From: Odiellus spinosus
Taxonomy: Eukaryota; Arthropoda; Arachnida; Opiliones; Phalangiidae
Direction of reading: 5' to 3'
Length of the DNA stretch: 64,000 nt
Assembly (NCBI GenBank): GCA_963920705.1
Contig: OY987234.1
Span: forward strand, 4,061,351 to 4,125,350
This document shows positions 30,695-40,090 of this stretch, piece after piece; within the stretch, counting starts at the first letter, position 1; the number at the start of each line of letters is the position of its first letter. The translations under genes and the position numbers were made by a program. Below the pieces are notes generated by a model. It was not told the origin of the DNA and searched no databases. It was given only the letters and a program-made list of their open reading frames with translations.

Positions 30695-31080
30695 CTTCTA
30701 GGCGTTTCACAAATTATAGTTACTAGTCTCGGGCAACCAAGATCTTCGGCGTTAGCGACTTCCGTCTTCAAAAACCTCGATAACACGATCGATTTTTCTA
30801 AGCCTTTGGTTATAAAGGTATCGGCTTTCTCTCGAATAATCGTAGCAATTTCTGGCTGAGTTTCGAATGGATGATCTCCTTCCTCCCAGCGTAAGTCGCA
30901 ACTGTTCCTCGTCAACCATTGACACTGCCTTTTATCCTTAGACGATAAGTCCGTGAAAGGGAATGGTGCTTTAAAAATCCAGACGTTGTATTCCCCCGTC
31001 TCCTTCACCAACAAGGTTATTTCTTTTACGATCCATTGGTCTTGGACTCTGAAGAAGTTTGCCTCAATGATTCCAGTCAT
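30601..31080 (-). CDS. Polinton protein of unknown function, 159 residues
   Basis: It starts MTGIIEANFFRVQDQWIVKE, continues with WIFKAPFPFTDLSSKDKR and RWEEGDHPF, and ends with a Cys/His-rich part CPRLVTIICE ... CTFHRDENNCTL. The conserved-looking aromatic and Cys/His residues match a widespread but unassigned family that I associate with Polintons of cnidarians and arthropods. The ATG overlaps the stop of the ATPase gene by four bases, as in translationally coupled or tightly packed viral genes. I do not assign a function. Confidence 0.65.
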   Translation of the reverse strand: MTGIIEANFFRVQDQWIVKEITLLVKETGEYNVWIFKAPFPFTDLSSKDKRQCQWLTRNSCDLRWEEGDHPFETQPEIATIIREKADTFITKGLEKSIVLSRFLKTEVANAEDLGCPRLVTIICETPRSCTFHRDENNCTLVKAARLATWLRRREYTST

Positions 31081-31712
31081 TTTGGTACAAAAATGGCGGC
31101 TTGTTCTCCTGGTAATATCCCCGTCTTTAGTCTTCTATCTTCCGGAGTAGTGGCTTTGAGGTCTACGAATAGATATCCGAAACTGATAGCTGTAGCTTGT
31201 CTGAACGCGTCCACCACGTATTTACTGTTGGTTGGAGATATCTGCTTTGCCAAATGTAGAATCGCCGATTGATCTCGCGGTGTTTTAAAGATTATCAAAT
31301 AGTGAGCGTTGAGATTCAATGTTCGAATTTCCTTTCCTGGGTAGTAGAGGTTTTGCATTAAAATTAATACTGAGGTATTTCGATGATGGGATCCTCGAAT
31401 AAACAAGTTGGTAACGTCCTTATTATTAGCGATTTCGCATAAAAGATCATCTAATATAACAAAGTTTTTAATGTTTGCGTTTAAAGTGCCTACATCCAAT
31501 AGACCCTCGTGAAATTCCACGCTCGGGGTATGACTCGATATGGAATTAAATAGTTTGCCCTGATATTCCGTATAACACCAAATTATACGTTCGGGTGTAG
31601 GGAAAATTCTAATTTCCTTGTGCTCAATTAATTTCGCAACAAAGACGCTTTTTCCACATCCTGTTACTCCAGCCACCAGTCCGTTAAAAGGGTGTTGCAG
31701 ACTTAAATCCAT
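31077..31712 (-). CDS. Polinton packaging ATPase (FtsK/HerA-type)
   Basis: The 211-residue protein is the predicted DNA-packaging motor. Walker A is GVTGCGKS near residue 15, with the fold starting almost at the N-terminus as in A32-like ATPases. Walker B is NFVILDDLL, with the acidic pair needed for hydrolysis. A motif RGSHHRNTSVLILMQNLYY contains the sensor-like Gln-Asn typical of this family. The C-terminus ends FVPK. It is the first gene of the leftward block, about 105 bases downstream of a TATA box. It is intact and of usual length for Polintons. Confidence 0.93.
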   Translation of the reverse strand: MDLSLQHPFNGLVAGVTGCGKSVFVAKLIEHKEIRIFPTPERIIWCYTEYQGKLFNSISSHTPSVEFHEGLLDVGTLNANIKNFVILDDLLCEIANNKDVTNLFIRGSHHRNTSVLILMQNLYYPGKEIRTLNLNAHYLIIFKTPRDQSAILHLAKQISPTNSKYVVDAFRQATAISFGYLFVDLKATTPEDRRLKTGILPGEQAAIFVPK

Positions 31713-31816
31713 ATCGATAAATGAGAGAATATTGGAGTTTCATCGAATATATATGACACTTACCAAAGAGTGGCGATGAGTGTCGTGAATGATCTGATGT
31801 GTACGATGAAGCTAGC

Positions 31817-31824
31817 TTTTATAC
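31817..31824 (-). promoter_or_regulatory. TATA box of the leftward Polinton gene block
   Basis: Read leftward the sequence is AGGGTATAAAAGC, about 110 bases before the ATPase ATG. A GTAAGT word lies between them, so the leader might be spliced. Confidence 0.6.
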
Positions 31825-31992
31825 CCTGAAGATACGCGACCTTTGATACTTTGGGTTTTTCTCCCAAATACGTCACGGATTTTCCCGCATTGACTCTATT
31901 TGTTTAAGTTTCAGTTTCAGGATTGGTTTTAGTATAGACTCGTACACGCATTTAATACGCATTCGAAACAAACATGATTGACGAAATTCATA

Positions 31993-32394
31993 GTTAACCC
32001 TATCTTCATATGGTAAATCGTAAACAGTAGAGATACCAAAGCTTACAATTTTTCGCATGATTAAAATATTTTCGTGCCTTAATATTTAAATTTTCAATCA
32101 CTTGATATAAGAAGAGCCGAGAAAAATAGATAATGTTTACCCAAGATAAGGGAATGACCGAGAAACAAACGGTGCTTAAGGAGAAAAGTAGATAACTGAA
32201 ATGACCAAGTTAACTAAGCCGTCAACCCCCAGCCTATGGGTCCCGGGTTCGAAACCCGGAATAAAAAAAAAAAAAAAAAAAAATTCAAATTTTTTAAAAC
32301 AAAATGGCGTCGAAAAAATGGTACCACCGTACCACCCATGTACCACCGTACCACCGAGTACCACCTGTGTCAGAAACGGTAAATTCTATCTACT
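31993..32394 (-). repeat. Polinton right terminal inverted repeat (402 bp)
   Basis: It is the inverted counterpart of 20142-20543, with the same length. Divergence from the left repeat starts abruptly inside GGGTTAAC. Confidence 0.95.
32201..32295 (+). ncRNA. tRNA-like Pol III unit in the right Polinton terminal repeat (candidate)
   Basis: This is the mirror copy of 20241-20335. The A-box-like part is at about 32204-32224, the B box at about 32246-32256 and T6 at 32290-32295. It too points toward the element end. Confidence 0.45.
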
Positions 32395-32400
32395 CTGGGT
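32395..32400 (+). other. Polinton target-site duplication, right
   Basis: CTGGGT, identical to 20136-20141. Confidence 0.95.
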
Positions 32401-32885
32401 TCTTCTACTCGGGTAGCCCTTTTCAGCCCTTTTATTTTGACTATTATATTATATCATGAGTATCCCATTAAATTCACCTTAATTCACCGTAATTAAAATA
32501 AAAAGTAGGCAAGATTTTCTTATCATTTGAGTTTTTAACTTTAATAATATATCTCTTCTCGGCCTATATAAACATGATTTACAGATTGGGTACTCATATA
32601 TGCACTGCTCCAATGGGTGGTTTATGGTTGCCTCTAGGCTTGTGGTGAACCCTCTCGCTTGCGCGATGGTGTCGTCTTCGATTGTGTCGGCAATCGTTTC
32701 TCACCTACTTTTCGGTGATAAGAGGCATTTTTCTCACGATCTTTTTGGTGTTGTACTCGAATAAACCGAGGCGATTGAATTTAAATCGCATTACTTAGAA
32801 ATCTGGCTAATTTAATCTATTGTCTCTTTAAGAACATTACACAATGAAAGGTCTAGGGATTAAATATCACTTGTGTGTCAAATAC
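32401..32885 (+). repeat. LTR-like repeat, family L, copy 1 (right of the Polinton)
   Basis: It contains CTTCTCGGCCTATATAAAC, a TATA box, followed about 30 bases on by a conserved ACTCATATATGCACTGCTCC. Further on are a conserved CGCTTGCGCGATGGTGTCGT block and AATAAACCGAGGCG, a polyadenylation-type signal. The inverted copies at 44405-44830 and 46870-47270 keep the same order. TATA, start-like word and AATAAA suggest the U3-R-U5 layout of an LTR. No internal retrotransposon genes are present. Confidence 0.6.
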
Positions 32886-33336
32886 CAGCTTGAGTGTTCA
32901 GCACGCGCCTAAATTCAAGCGAAGGTAGTGTAAGCTTATTCTTGCTGCAAACTCAATATGGTTTGGATATCTAAGTACAATTCTACTACTATACTGTAAT
33001 TGATAGATCGATTATACTCGTAATAAATATAACCAGTTCAAGCGGAATTGGAGTATAAAATGGAAAGCTGACGCGGATTGATACTTAACGTTAGAAATCA
33101 TAAGAAAAATGATAGTCATGAAAACTCTCTTTGAAATATAGTAGGTTTCTTGTGTTTAAAAAACAAACAGTCTATATTTGAATAAAAACAAGATGGTGAA
33201 GCCCATAGGAAAAGCTAGACCCATGACATTGTAAAAGAGGCTGAAAAGAATGATGCTATAGCAGGGGCTTGTTATGCATGCATAAACGCTCTTTGAACAA
33301 TTTGAATGGCGTTTCGAGATTCCTTTAAACACGAAA
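32886..33336. other. No gene recognised
   Basis: AT-rich sequence without domains or clear repeats. Confidence 0.5.
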
Positions 33337-33525
33337 ATTTTCAAATCATGTTTTTCAAATCCTGTTTTTCAAATCCTGTTTTTCAAATCCTGTTTTTCAA
33401 ATCCTGTTTTTCAAATCCTGTTTTTCAAATCCGGTTTTTCAAATTCGGTTTTTCAAATCCGGTTTTTCAAATCCTGTTTTTCAAATCCTGTTTTTCAAAT
33501 CATGTTTTTCAAATCATGTTTTTTA
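33337..33525 (+). repeat. 14-bp tandem repeat, about 13 units
   Basis: The unit TTTTTCAAATCCTG is repeated with variants CATG, CCGG and TCGG at the 3' end. The open frame across it is a by-product of the repeat. Confidence 0.9.
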
Positions 33526-33892
33526 ACTTGGCTACCTGTGAACGCGTCTTTATATCTAATCTTTATTAATTTATCTTGGATACCCGTGTGAAAGCGGCTT
33601 TATATCTAATCTTTATTAATTTATCTTCGATACTCGTGTGAAAGCGGCTTTATATCTAATCGTTATGTATTTATCTTGGATACCCGTGTGTACGTGGCTT
33701 TATATCTAATCTTAATTTTTCTTTGATACCAGTCTGAACGCGGATTTATATCTAATCTTTATTAATTTTACTTGGATACACGTGAACGTGGCTTCATATC
33801 GAATATTTATTAATTTTTAACTTAGATACCCGTGCGAACAGGCATTTATATATTATCTTTGTCATTTTATCTTGGGTACTCGTGCGAACGAT
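33526..33892 (+). repeat. Minisatellite, about 60-bp units (left block)
   Basis: The unit is CTTGGATACCCGTGTGAAAG followed by CGGCTTTATATCTAATCTTT and ATTAATTTAT, about six units. The array resumes at 34385. One unit of this type also precedes structured-element copies 1 and 2. Confidence 0.8.
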
Positions 33893-34384
33893 TTGGGTCC
33901 ACTTGATCGACTCCCAAATGATCGACAAGAGGTCCACTTGATCGACACCCAAATGTTCGACTCACAATTGATCGACTCCCAAAGGGATCAAATGATTGAT
34001 GCCTAATCCCAAATTACCGACAACAAAGGGTGCATTTGATCGTTTCCCAATTGGTCAACTTCGTAATAACGATTATAAATAGATTAACCAACCTAACCTA
34101 ACCCAAACCTAACCTAACCTAACCTAACTTAAAAAGTACTCTGACCCCATTTTCACGGAATAATTATTATTTGAATTAGTTCTTATTTATATACCATAAT
34201 TTAACCTTTAATAGTTTCTTGCAAAAAAACTTTGACCTATACTCGTTACTCGCTGAAAAACTGGGCTGTCGATCAATTGGAATGGCTTGTCGATCAAATG
34301 GGAGTCGATCAAATGGGAGTCGATCAAACGGTGGTCGATCAAACGGACTCCTTGTCGATCAATTGGAAGTCGAGCAAATGAACC
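33893..34384. mobile_element. Foldback-like element with GATCGAC-word termini
   Basis: The left end (33896-34055) is an array of TTGATCGACTCCCAAA-type words. The right end (34265-34380) is an array of the inverted type GGGAGTCGATCAAATG. The loop is AT-rich with an AACCTAACC run at 34085-34130. It interrupts the minisatellite between the words GTGCGAACG on both sides (33882 and 34391), which may mark the insertion site. Its design parallels the CATTCGACC-bounded elements at 569-1392 and 55127-56335. Confidence 0.65.
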
Positions 34385-34689
34385 TAAGCCCGTGCGAACG
34401 GGACTTAATATCTATACTTTAGTAAGTCATTTTTATCTTGGAAACGCGTCTTTATATCTATTCTTTATTAAGTCATTTTATCTTGGATACCGTGCGAACA
34501 CGCCTTTATATCTAATCTTTATTAATTTTTACCTTGGATACCCTTGTGAAGGCACCTTTACATCTAATCTTTATCGTCTTATCTTGGATACCCGTGAAAA
34601 CGCACCATAATATCTAAAATTTATTAATTCATTTTATCTTGAACACCCGTGAAAACACGCCTTTCTCTAATCAACCTATAAGAAAATAT
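34385..34689 (+). repeat. Minisatellite, about 60-bp units (right block)
   Basis: Five to six units of the same family as 33526-33892, leading directly into structured element copy 3. Confidence 0.75.
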
Positions 34690-35090
34690 TGAATATCTTC
34701 GAAAATATCTTTTATATTAAATTTAAGTTTCAGCAACATTGGTTTTTAGATTAAGTTAAATCATTTAATCTGTTTTAATTTTAATTTAAATGAATAATAC
34801 GTTTCAATTCAGTAAAAGCTATAACCTCAGAAGGCTAAAATAGACGCGAATCCAAAAGATACTATATAAGGCATTCGTTTATCATTATAAACTAACAAGC
34901 GAGTAACGGTTGCTGCTCTTCAATGAGCTGTGGTGGATGTACGTTTACAGCATGGTAGAAGCTAATAACTGTATATGCGAATTCTATTGGAGGGTCAAGC
35001 GCCGTGGGTGATGACGTCTTCTTAAAACGTCACGTACAGACAGATCCTCTCCGCGAACTTAAAGTTCACTCGGAGAGGTAAGAAGACGAA
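34690..35090 (+). repeat. Structured dispersed element, copy 3 (short)
   Basis: It follows the minisatellite, as copies 1 and 2 follow a single unit. It has an AT-rich block, TATATAAG near 34864, GCGAGTAA about 40 bases on, and the terminal hairpin at 35046-35078. The middle of about 400 bases seen in copies 1 and 2 is replaced by an unrelated shorter stretch. An extra outer helix is possible: CGTCTTCTT near 35009 with AAGAAGACG at 35080-35088. Confidence 0.55.
35046..35078 (+). other. Terminal hairpin of structured element copy 3
   Basis: CCTCTCCG (35046-35053) pairs with CGGAGAGG (35071-35078), and GAACTT with AAGTTC inside. Compared with copies 1 and 2, a C-G pair is replaced by T-A, so both partners changed together. 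Confidence 0.8.
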
Positions 35091-35399
35091 AGTTTTCGAT
35101 TCGATGACGTATTTCGTCTTCTTGCACGACGCCAACGCCGCAGTGAATATAGTAGCTAAAAATGGGCATCTCAACAAAAAAAGGCTTTAGTTATCTCCAC
35201 TATAAAGCCGGGAAACGTTTCCCAAAAAAAGTAATTTCCAGTGAACTTCGTTAGAGAGCAGAGCTGAAGTAGTAAGAGAGCTATTACGATTTAAGTGAAA
35301 TGCTTTTATTGGATAAGAGATGTTGGCATTATGGAGATAGGCAGTAAGGCAATTCACTGCTATTATAGTTGGACTTCGATTTGTTTGTGTATGTTACTA
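35091..35399. other. No gene recognised
   Basis: It contains GAAGACGAA...TTCGTCTTC inverted words near 35082-35122 but no coding sequence or known repeat. Confidence 0.4.
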
Positions 35400-36350
35400 T
35401 CGTTTAGCTAAATTATAGTTAAATGTGAGTTGGAGGTTTAGGAGTACTGAAGAGTAGTTAAAATTCGTGAAGACCTTGTCAATATAGATTAACCAGCGCA
35501 GAATGTCATCACCATTTGAAGTCAACAGAGCAACTTCACGGACCATTTCCATATAACAGCAGGTAGAGACGGCCTGGCTACAAGAATTGGGACATAAAGC
35601 AGCGAGTGTTGTGAGACTCGACATGTTAGATGCCTACAGTCACATATACAAAGATATTCAAGTGTAAATACTAACGGTATTTATTTTAGGGAGTGCAGAA
35701 GGTTTTATCAGGCTGTCAGCGGTTTTGGACAAGCTATATCCTTGGATTCTTCAAATGACAGAGATCACACGTTTGATGAAAACATCAGCAATGGTGCTGT
35801 ATTAGAAGGTCAAAGCAAGAAATTCAGACGAAACCACTACCGAAAGTATAACCAATCTCCTACCAAGGAAGGCTAATGGAACTTGAAGTCTAGAATATCT
35901 CGGGTTTGTCCTAGAGTAACTTGCTGGAGAATCTCCGTCGTTTGGTTTTCTTCTCTTCCGTGCCAACCCAGACTGAATCATTCGTTTTTATCAAATCAGT
36001 GGATTAACGAAAGATAATTGCGCAGTACAGCCTAATGATACCAATGTATTTATTTATATTTCTAGAATTTGTATTCCACTTTTATACTTTTAAAATAAAA
36101 ATTTCATTGAGTGTGTCTCTACTCATTCTATGACCTGACATAAAATAAGGTCATGGTAATTTGAATACTCTGTGTATAATGAGATAATTGTTATACACTA
36201 TAACATAGAGGGGTAATACAAAACTGGCAATCGAAAGCACTCTGGTCCATCTACCCATCCTAATTCTCTGCATACGTCCATCTTTTATTTAAAGTAGGGT
36301 TTGGTTAGGTCAATATCGTCGGGGAGGTAATATTTTGGTTTCCCAACCTT
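35400..36350 (-). repeat. Dispersed 1-kb non-coding repeat, family A, copy 2
   Basis: Inverted relative to copies at 3640-4660 and 45985-46740. It ends at 36350 with the inverted ATATTTTGGTTTCCCAAC. The interior shares the CTTGGATTCTT and TTATCAAATCAG blocks. A T-run follows at 36349-36363. Confidence 0.6.
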
Positions 36351-36523
36351 TTTTTTTTTTTTAAGGTAGATAGGGATAAATTAATAAATATTTTTTATGA
36401 GATTATGTTTACATTTTTGGGTCAGAATCGAAGTAAAGTTTTAGATTATTAGAATGAGAATCTGGCGTAATACTTTGTCAGGAGAAGCGAGCCTTCCGCA
36501 CTATGACACTACTAAAATGGTAA

Positions 36524-38097
36524 AGAACAACAGCAACTCCCCATAAGAGTCTGGGTCCACGTAATGTTAAAAATTTTCGTCTCTTTTATGATAAATTCGT
36601 ATTATATTATTAAAATAGGGTAGTTGGGGGATAATTTAAAGCTAAAATTCGAGCTCACAACTGTAAATTTTGGGAATTACAACGAATGGAAGGTTTCTTC
36701 CATAATGTAAAGAATAGGAAGAATCTATGACTTCCGTGCCGGATATGAAAGCCTTCCCCCACACGAAAATCTTGAACGGTTATTATTTTAGATTCATAAT
36801 TATGTTAGGAAAATATTAGGAAAGAATTATTTTGTAACTGCCACGGGTATAGTGCTGGCGGCAAAATGAAATTCGTATATTTTTGGTCTACTATGCCTCG
36901 AAATCCTCGAAAACGCCTGTAGAAGTGTTCCACTTGTCAAGCATTCATGCAGTAGGCTTTTGCTAGCTTTAGGAAGTAGTTGAGCGCGATAATCTGCTTC
37001 GCAAACCGTCTAAATGGCAACGAATTGAGGATAGTGAATTTCAAGACTTCCCTGTACTTCGTGAAAGTGATGTACGTGAGGTGGTAATGAGCGACTTTAA
37101 AACGAAACGCGCTGAATCTTATGTGGCGTTGACTATAGAGAAATCCGGCTCTTTCAGCGTCGAAGTGTCCAAAGTTGAACATGACTTAATTCGTATACGC
37201 GTGCCTGGTCAATTTTCCACCTCAGCTGTTCACCAAGCTCTAATTCGTTATGTACCGAACGGGACAGGTGCAAATTACATTAAAGGCTGGTATTGCAATT
37301 GCAAAGGTGGTAGTTTGACGATAGGTACTTGTGTTCACGTTAGCAGCGTAATCTGGTATCTTGGTTATCGTCGCCATGAAGATCGAGGCAGTTGGTACCA
37401 GTCAAAATTGCGTGTAGTGTGTGAAGATGCCACTGAGCTTGAACTACCAGACATACGTTAAACGTAGAAAACCTTAGCGTTAAATGAATAATTTGTCCGT
37501 TTTATACAAGTGTGTTTTGTTTAATATGAAATAAAAATTAAAGATACTACTCCAGTATCTTCTAATTGGTATGATTTCTCTATTTATTTTTCGAGTTTCT
37601 TATACACCAAAGACTATTCAAGTAAGCTATATAGTCTTTGCACGGCCCCTGTAAAGCTAGCAAAAGCCTACTGCATGAATGCTTGACAAGTGGAACACTT
37701 CTACAGGCGTTTTCGAGGATTTCGAGGCATAGTAGACCAAAAATATACGAATTTCATTTTGCCGCCAGCACTATACCCGTGGCAGTTACAAAATAATTCT
37801 TTCCTAATATTTTCCTAACATAATTATGAATCTAAAATAATAACCGTTCAAGATTTTCGTGTGGGGGAAGGCTTTCATATCCGGCACGGAAGTCATAGAT
37901 TCTTCCTATTCTTTACATTATGGAAGAAACCTTCCATTCGTTGTAATTCCCAAAATTTACAGTTGTGAGCTCGAATTTTAGCTTTAAATTATCCCCCAAC
38001 TACCCTATTTTAATAATATAATACGAATTTATCATAAAAGAGACGAAAATTTTTAACATTACGTGGACCCAGACTCTTATGGGGAGTTGCTGTTGTT
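36524..38097. mobile_element. Internally deleted palindromic DDE/SWIM element
   Basis: Both ends are inverted copies starting AAAGAACAACAGCAACTCCC, nearly identical to those of 16667-20070. The left arm (36524-36970) is joined directly, inside the word GCTAGCTTT, to transposase sequence. The centre and the left-arm transposase are thus deleted. The right arm (37462-38097) is complete. Confidence 0.85.
36971..37461 (+). pseudogene. DDE/SWIM transposase C-terminal remnant
   Basis: It encodes the last 160 or so residues of the transposase, from the KEVVERDN equivalent through the SWIM-like finger WYCNCKGGSL / GTCVHVSS to the natural stop. The first codons are out of a normal gene context because of the deletion. 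No catalytic domain remains. It is nearly identical to 17317-17800, with for example NYIKGW in place of NAIKGW. Confidence 0.75.
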
Positions 38098-38350
38098 CTT
38101 TTATACCGAAGGTGTATGACTCAGTCCCTGTAGGATTTTCGAAACTTAAGGTAACATTGTGTGTTGGGAAAATCGGGGTGTTCTGGTCTCTCGAGTCACA
38201 AGAAAGCTTGATGCGTGACACGACCTCGCCATTACCGAATCTATTAGGATTAATAGGAGGACTATCCCTATGCACTTCATACTCCCATAAAAATCCCGTT
38301 TCAATATATATGTAGTTTCTCTGATTAAGGGAATTCTCTCCCGCTTCCAT
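38098..38350 (-). CDS. Possible small gene interrupted at its 3' end (unknown)
   Basis: A frame of about 84 residues starts with ATG at 38350, preceded by a TATA-like GATATATAG about 65 bases upstream. It reads MEAGENSLNQRNYIYIETGF and later FPTHNVTLSFENPTGT, unlike random AT-rich translation. It is cut at its 3' end by the DDE/SWIM element; on the other side of the element the frame would meet TAG within a few codons. No domain is recognised. It may be a small host exon, a viral relic or chance. Confidence 0.3.
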
Positions 38351-39196
38351 TATTTCATATAATATTTTGAGAGGCGGGATATTCGTTCCTCTCTTGCGCC
38401 GCTCTTGAACTATATATCCCCTTCCCCATCACTCTTTGGACATGACAGTCAAATCCAAAGATGATGATACGGCTAAAAACCTATCAAATAGTGTCATAAT
38501 GCTTGTTAGATTGATTACAAGGTTTCTCTTGCACCATATCGAGCATTGTAAATATATGGAGTTTATTAACAACACGCCTATAAATACACTCTCTTTAAGT
38601 GCTTAACAAAACATAACTATAACTATAACTTTCGAATTTCTTAGTCTGTGACTTCCGTATTTCATCGGTAATTTGGAATTTAGGATTGTTATTCTTGGAG
38701 AGTCTTACACTGTCAGAGTGACGAATCGCCGGAGTCGACAGAGTATAGACGTGAAAAGTCTGCCATTATAGTCAAGACACCTAAATCATTCATTTAGTAT
38801 GTATCTATCAATAAAGACTCTGAATCGGAAAGTGTGAAATCCGTGAGCTCTCCACATTGAATATTAAAGGTGGTTAAATTTATTTACATGAACTGCTGGC
38901 TTCGGAATTTCGGGTATTTGAATTGATTGATTTGTTTAGAAATTAGAATTTGGAGTTGAAAGCGGTTGGCTTTGGAAATCATATGAAACTTATCAATTGG
39001 CTTTGGCAGAGACTAGAAATCGTGTTGAACTTATTAATTGGCTTTGGCAGGGATGCCGATTTTTTTAGTATGGGAGTTGAGAGGCTTCGTAAAGATTATT
39101 GATGGCGTTAGAGTGGCAATGGCGTTTATAAAGCATTTACAGTTGGAGTTGGCCGGCATTGGCATTGAGTTTTTTCATTTTGCAGCCCTCTACCAT
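38351..39196. other. No gene recognised
   Basis: Mixed AT-rich sequence. Two imperfect direct words, TTATCAATTGGCTTTGGCAG and TTATTAATTGGCTTTGGCAG, occur at 38990 and 39029 within a short tandem repeat. Confidence 0.4.
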
Positions 39197-39197
39197 A

Positions 39198-40022
39198 AAA
39201 CGTATTTGTTAATTTTTCACAATTTTTATACGCGGTTTTAGGGTTTAATTTAATTTCTAAAGTTTGGTAAAATTTGAATAAAAGTAAATATAAATTCGGC
39301 CAATCATATTATTTCAGCCTTCAATAGTTTTTGTAATGTTCTAACATTAAAAGAATAGACCCTAAAATAAATAAAACGAGCTGGAAATCCACGCCCCCAG
39401 GCAAGCAATATTTAAGAAGGAGGTGTAAAAACCTTTTTTTTCGGTCATTCTTAAAAATAAATTAGGCTTGGGAAAATTAAGTAATGGATGTATTAAAATT
39501 TCTAATTAACCGCAATAAATATTCTCTAGTTTTTCGTTAATAAATACGTGGTAATATACAATTTAATATTTAAGCGTGGGTAAAACCTAGTGGCGAGCTT
39601 CAGTAGCTCAAAAATCATCCACCGTGACTTGTCTGCACCTACAAGGCCGCGTTATCTCCCTTGGAGGTATAGAGCGTGGTGACAATTCAAGGTGGTTTTC
39701 TCTCTCTAGGCGCTAAGATAAAATTCAATGATCTGCGGCGGCGCACTCACGTGACCAAACTCTGCCAATCGGGATCGGCCATATATTGCCTCTTCCCAGC
39801 AAGCTCTTGGGCAAGAGTAAAAGTAGTTGGAAAATTCGAACAATTTTATTTTAGGGTCTACAGGCCGGCGTTTGATGCCTAAGACCTTGGCCATCAAACG
39901 CCGGTTTATGCTTCTAATGTTAGGACATTACAAGTGCTGCACTTGTTTTTATTCAAATTTTACCAAATTAATTTTAACAACAGAGATGTGTCTATTAATT
40001 GTGAAAAAATACTCGATAACGT
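39198..40022. mobile_element. Inverted-repeat element carrying a small hairpin insertion
   Basis: The left arm (39198-39368) and right arm (39838-40022) match inverted: GGTAAAATTTGAATAAAA, AATGTTCTAACATTA and GACCCTAAAATAAA all return on the other side. The right arm contains an extra palindrome of about 45 bases (39862-39907) absent from the left. Just beyond, 40010-40090 resembles 12030-12105 (AATTCCGAAAA, TTTTTAGCTCCAAGTTTC). Confidence 0.7.
39865..39904. repeat. Perfect 13-bp hairpin inside one arm
   Basis: CCGGCGTTTGATG at 39865-39877 pairs with CATCAAACGCCGG at 39892-39904 across a 14-base loop. TA lies at both edges of the insertion, suggesting a tiny TA-targeting MITE. Confidence 0.8.
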
Positions 40023-40090
40023 TTTTTGGCATGGTAATTCCGAAAATAAATTCAAAAGCTGTTCCATTTTTAGCTCCAAGTTTCCCTTTA

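Larger units (their letters stand above)
20142..32394. mobile_element. Polinton/Maverick, complete, 12253 bp
   Basis: The element starts AGTAGATAG and ends CTATCTACT, with 402-bp terminal inverted repeats and a perfect 6-bp target duplication CTGGGT. These are the hallmarks of Polintons (AG...CT ends, 6-bp duplication). It carries protein-primed DNA polymerase B, retroviral-type integrase with chromodomain, FtsK/HerA-type packaging ATPase, Ulp1/adenain-type protease, a capsid-like protein and five smaller genes. Polymerase and a small upstream gene run rightward, and the other genes run leftward from 31712. All readable frames are intact and the terminal repeats are almost identical, so the insertion is young. 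Polintons are self-synthesising transposons related to viruses; virion formation is inferred for the group, not shown here. Confidence 0.95.

Noticed and set aside
32550..32570. U2 snRNA start (TCTTCTCGGCC)
   Set aside because: Only about eleven bases agree; the following U2 core and Sm site are absent, and all three copies belong to the LTR-like family.
33306..33569. Protein of repeated FQILFFKSCFSNPV units
   Set aside because: It is a translation of the 14-bp tandem repeat with no start context or conservation.
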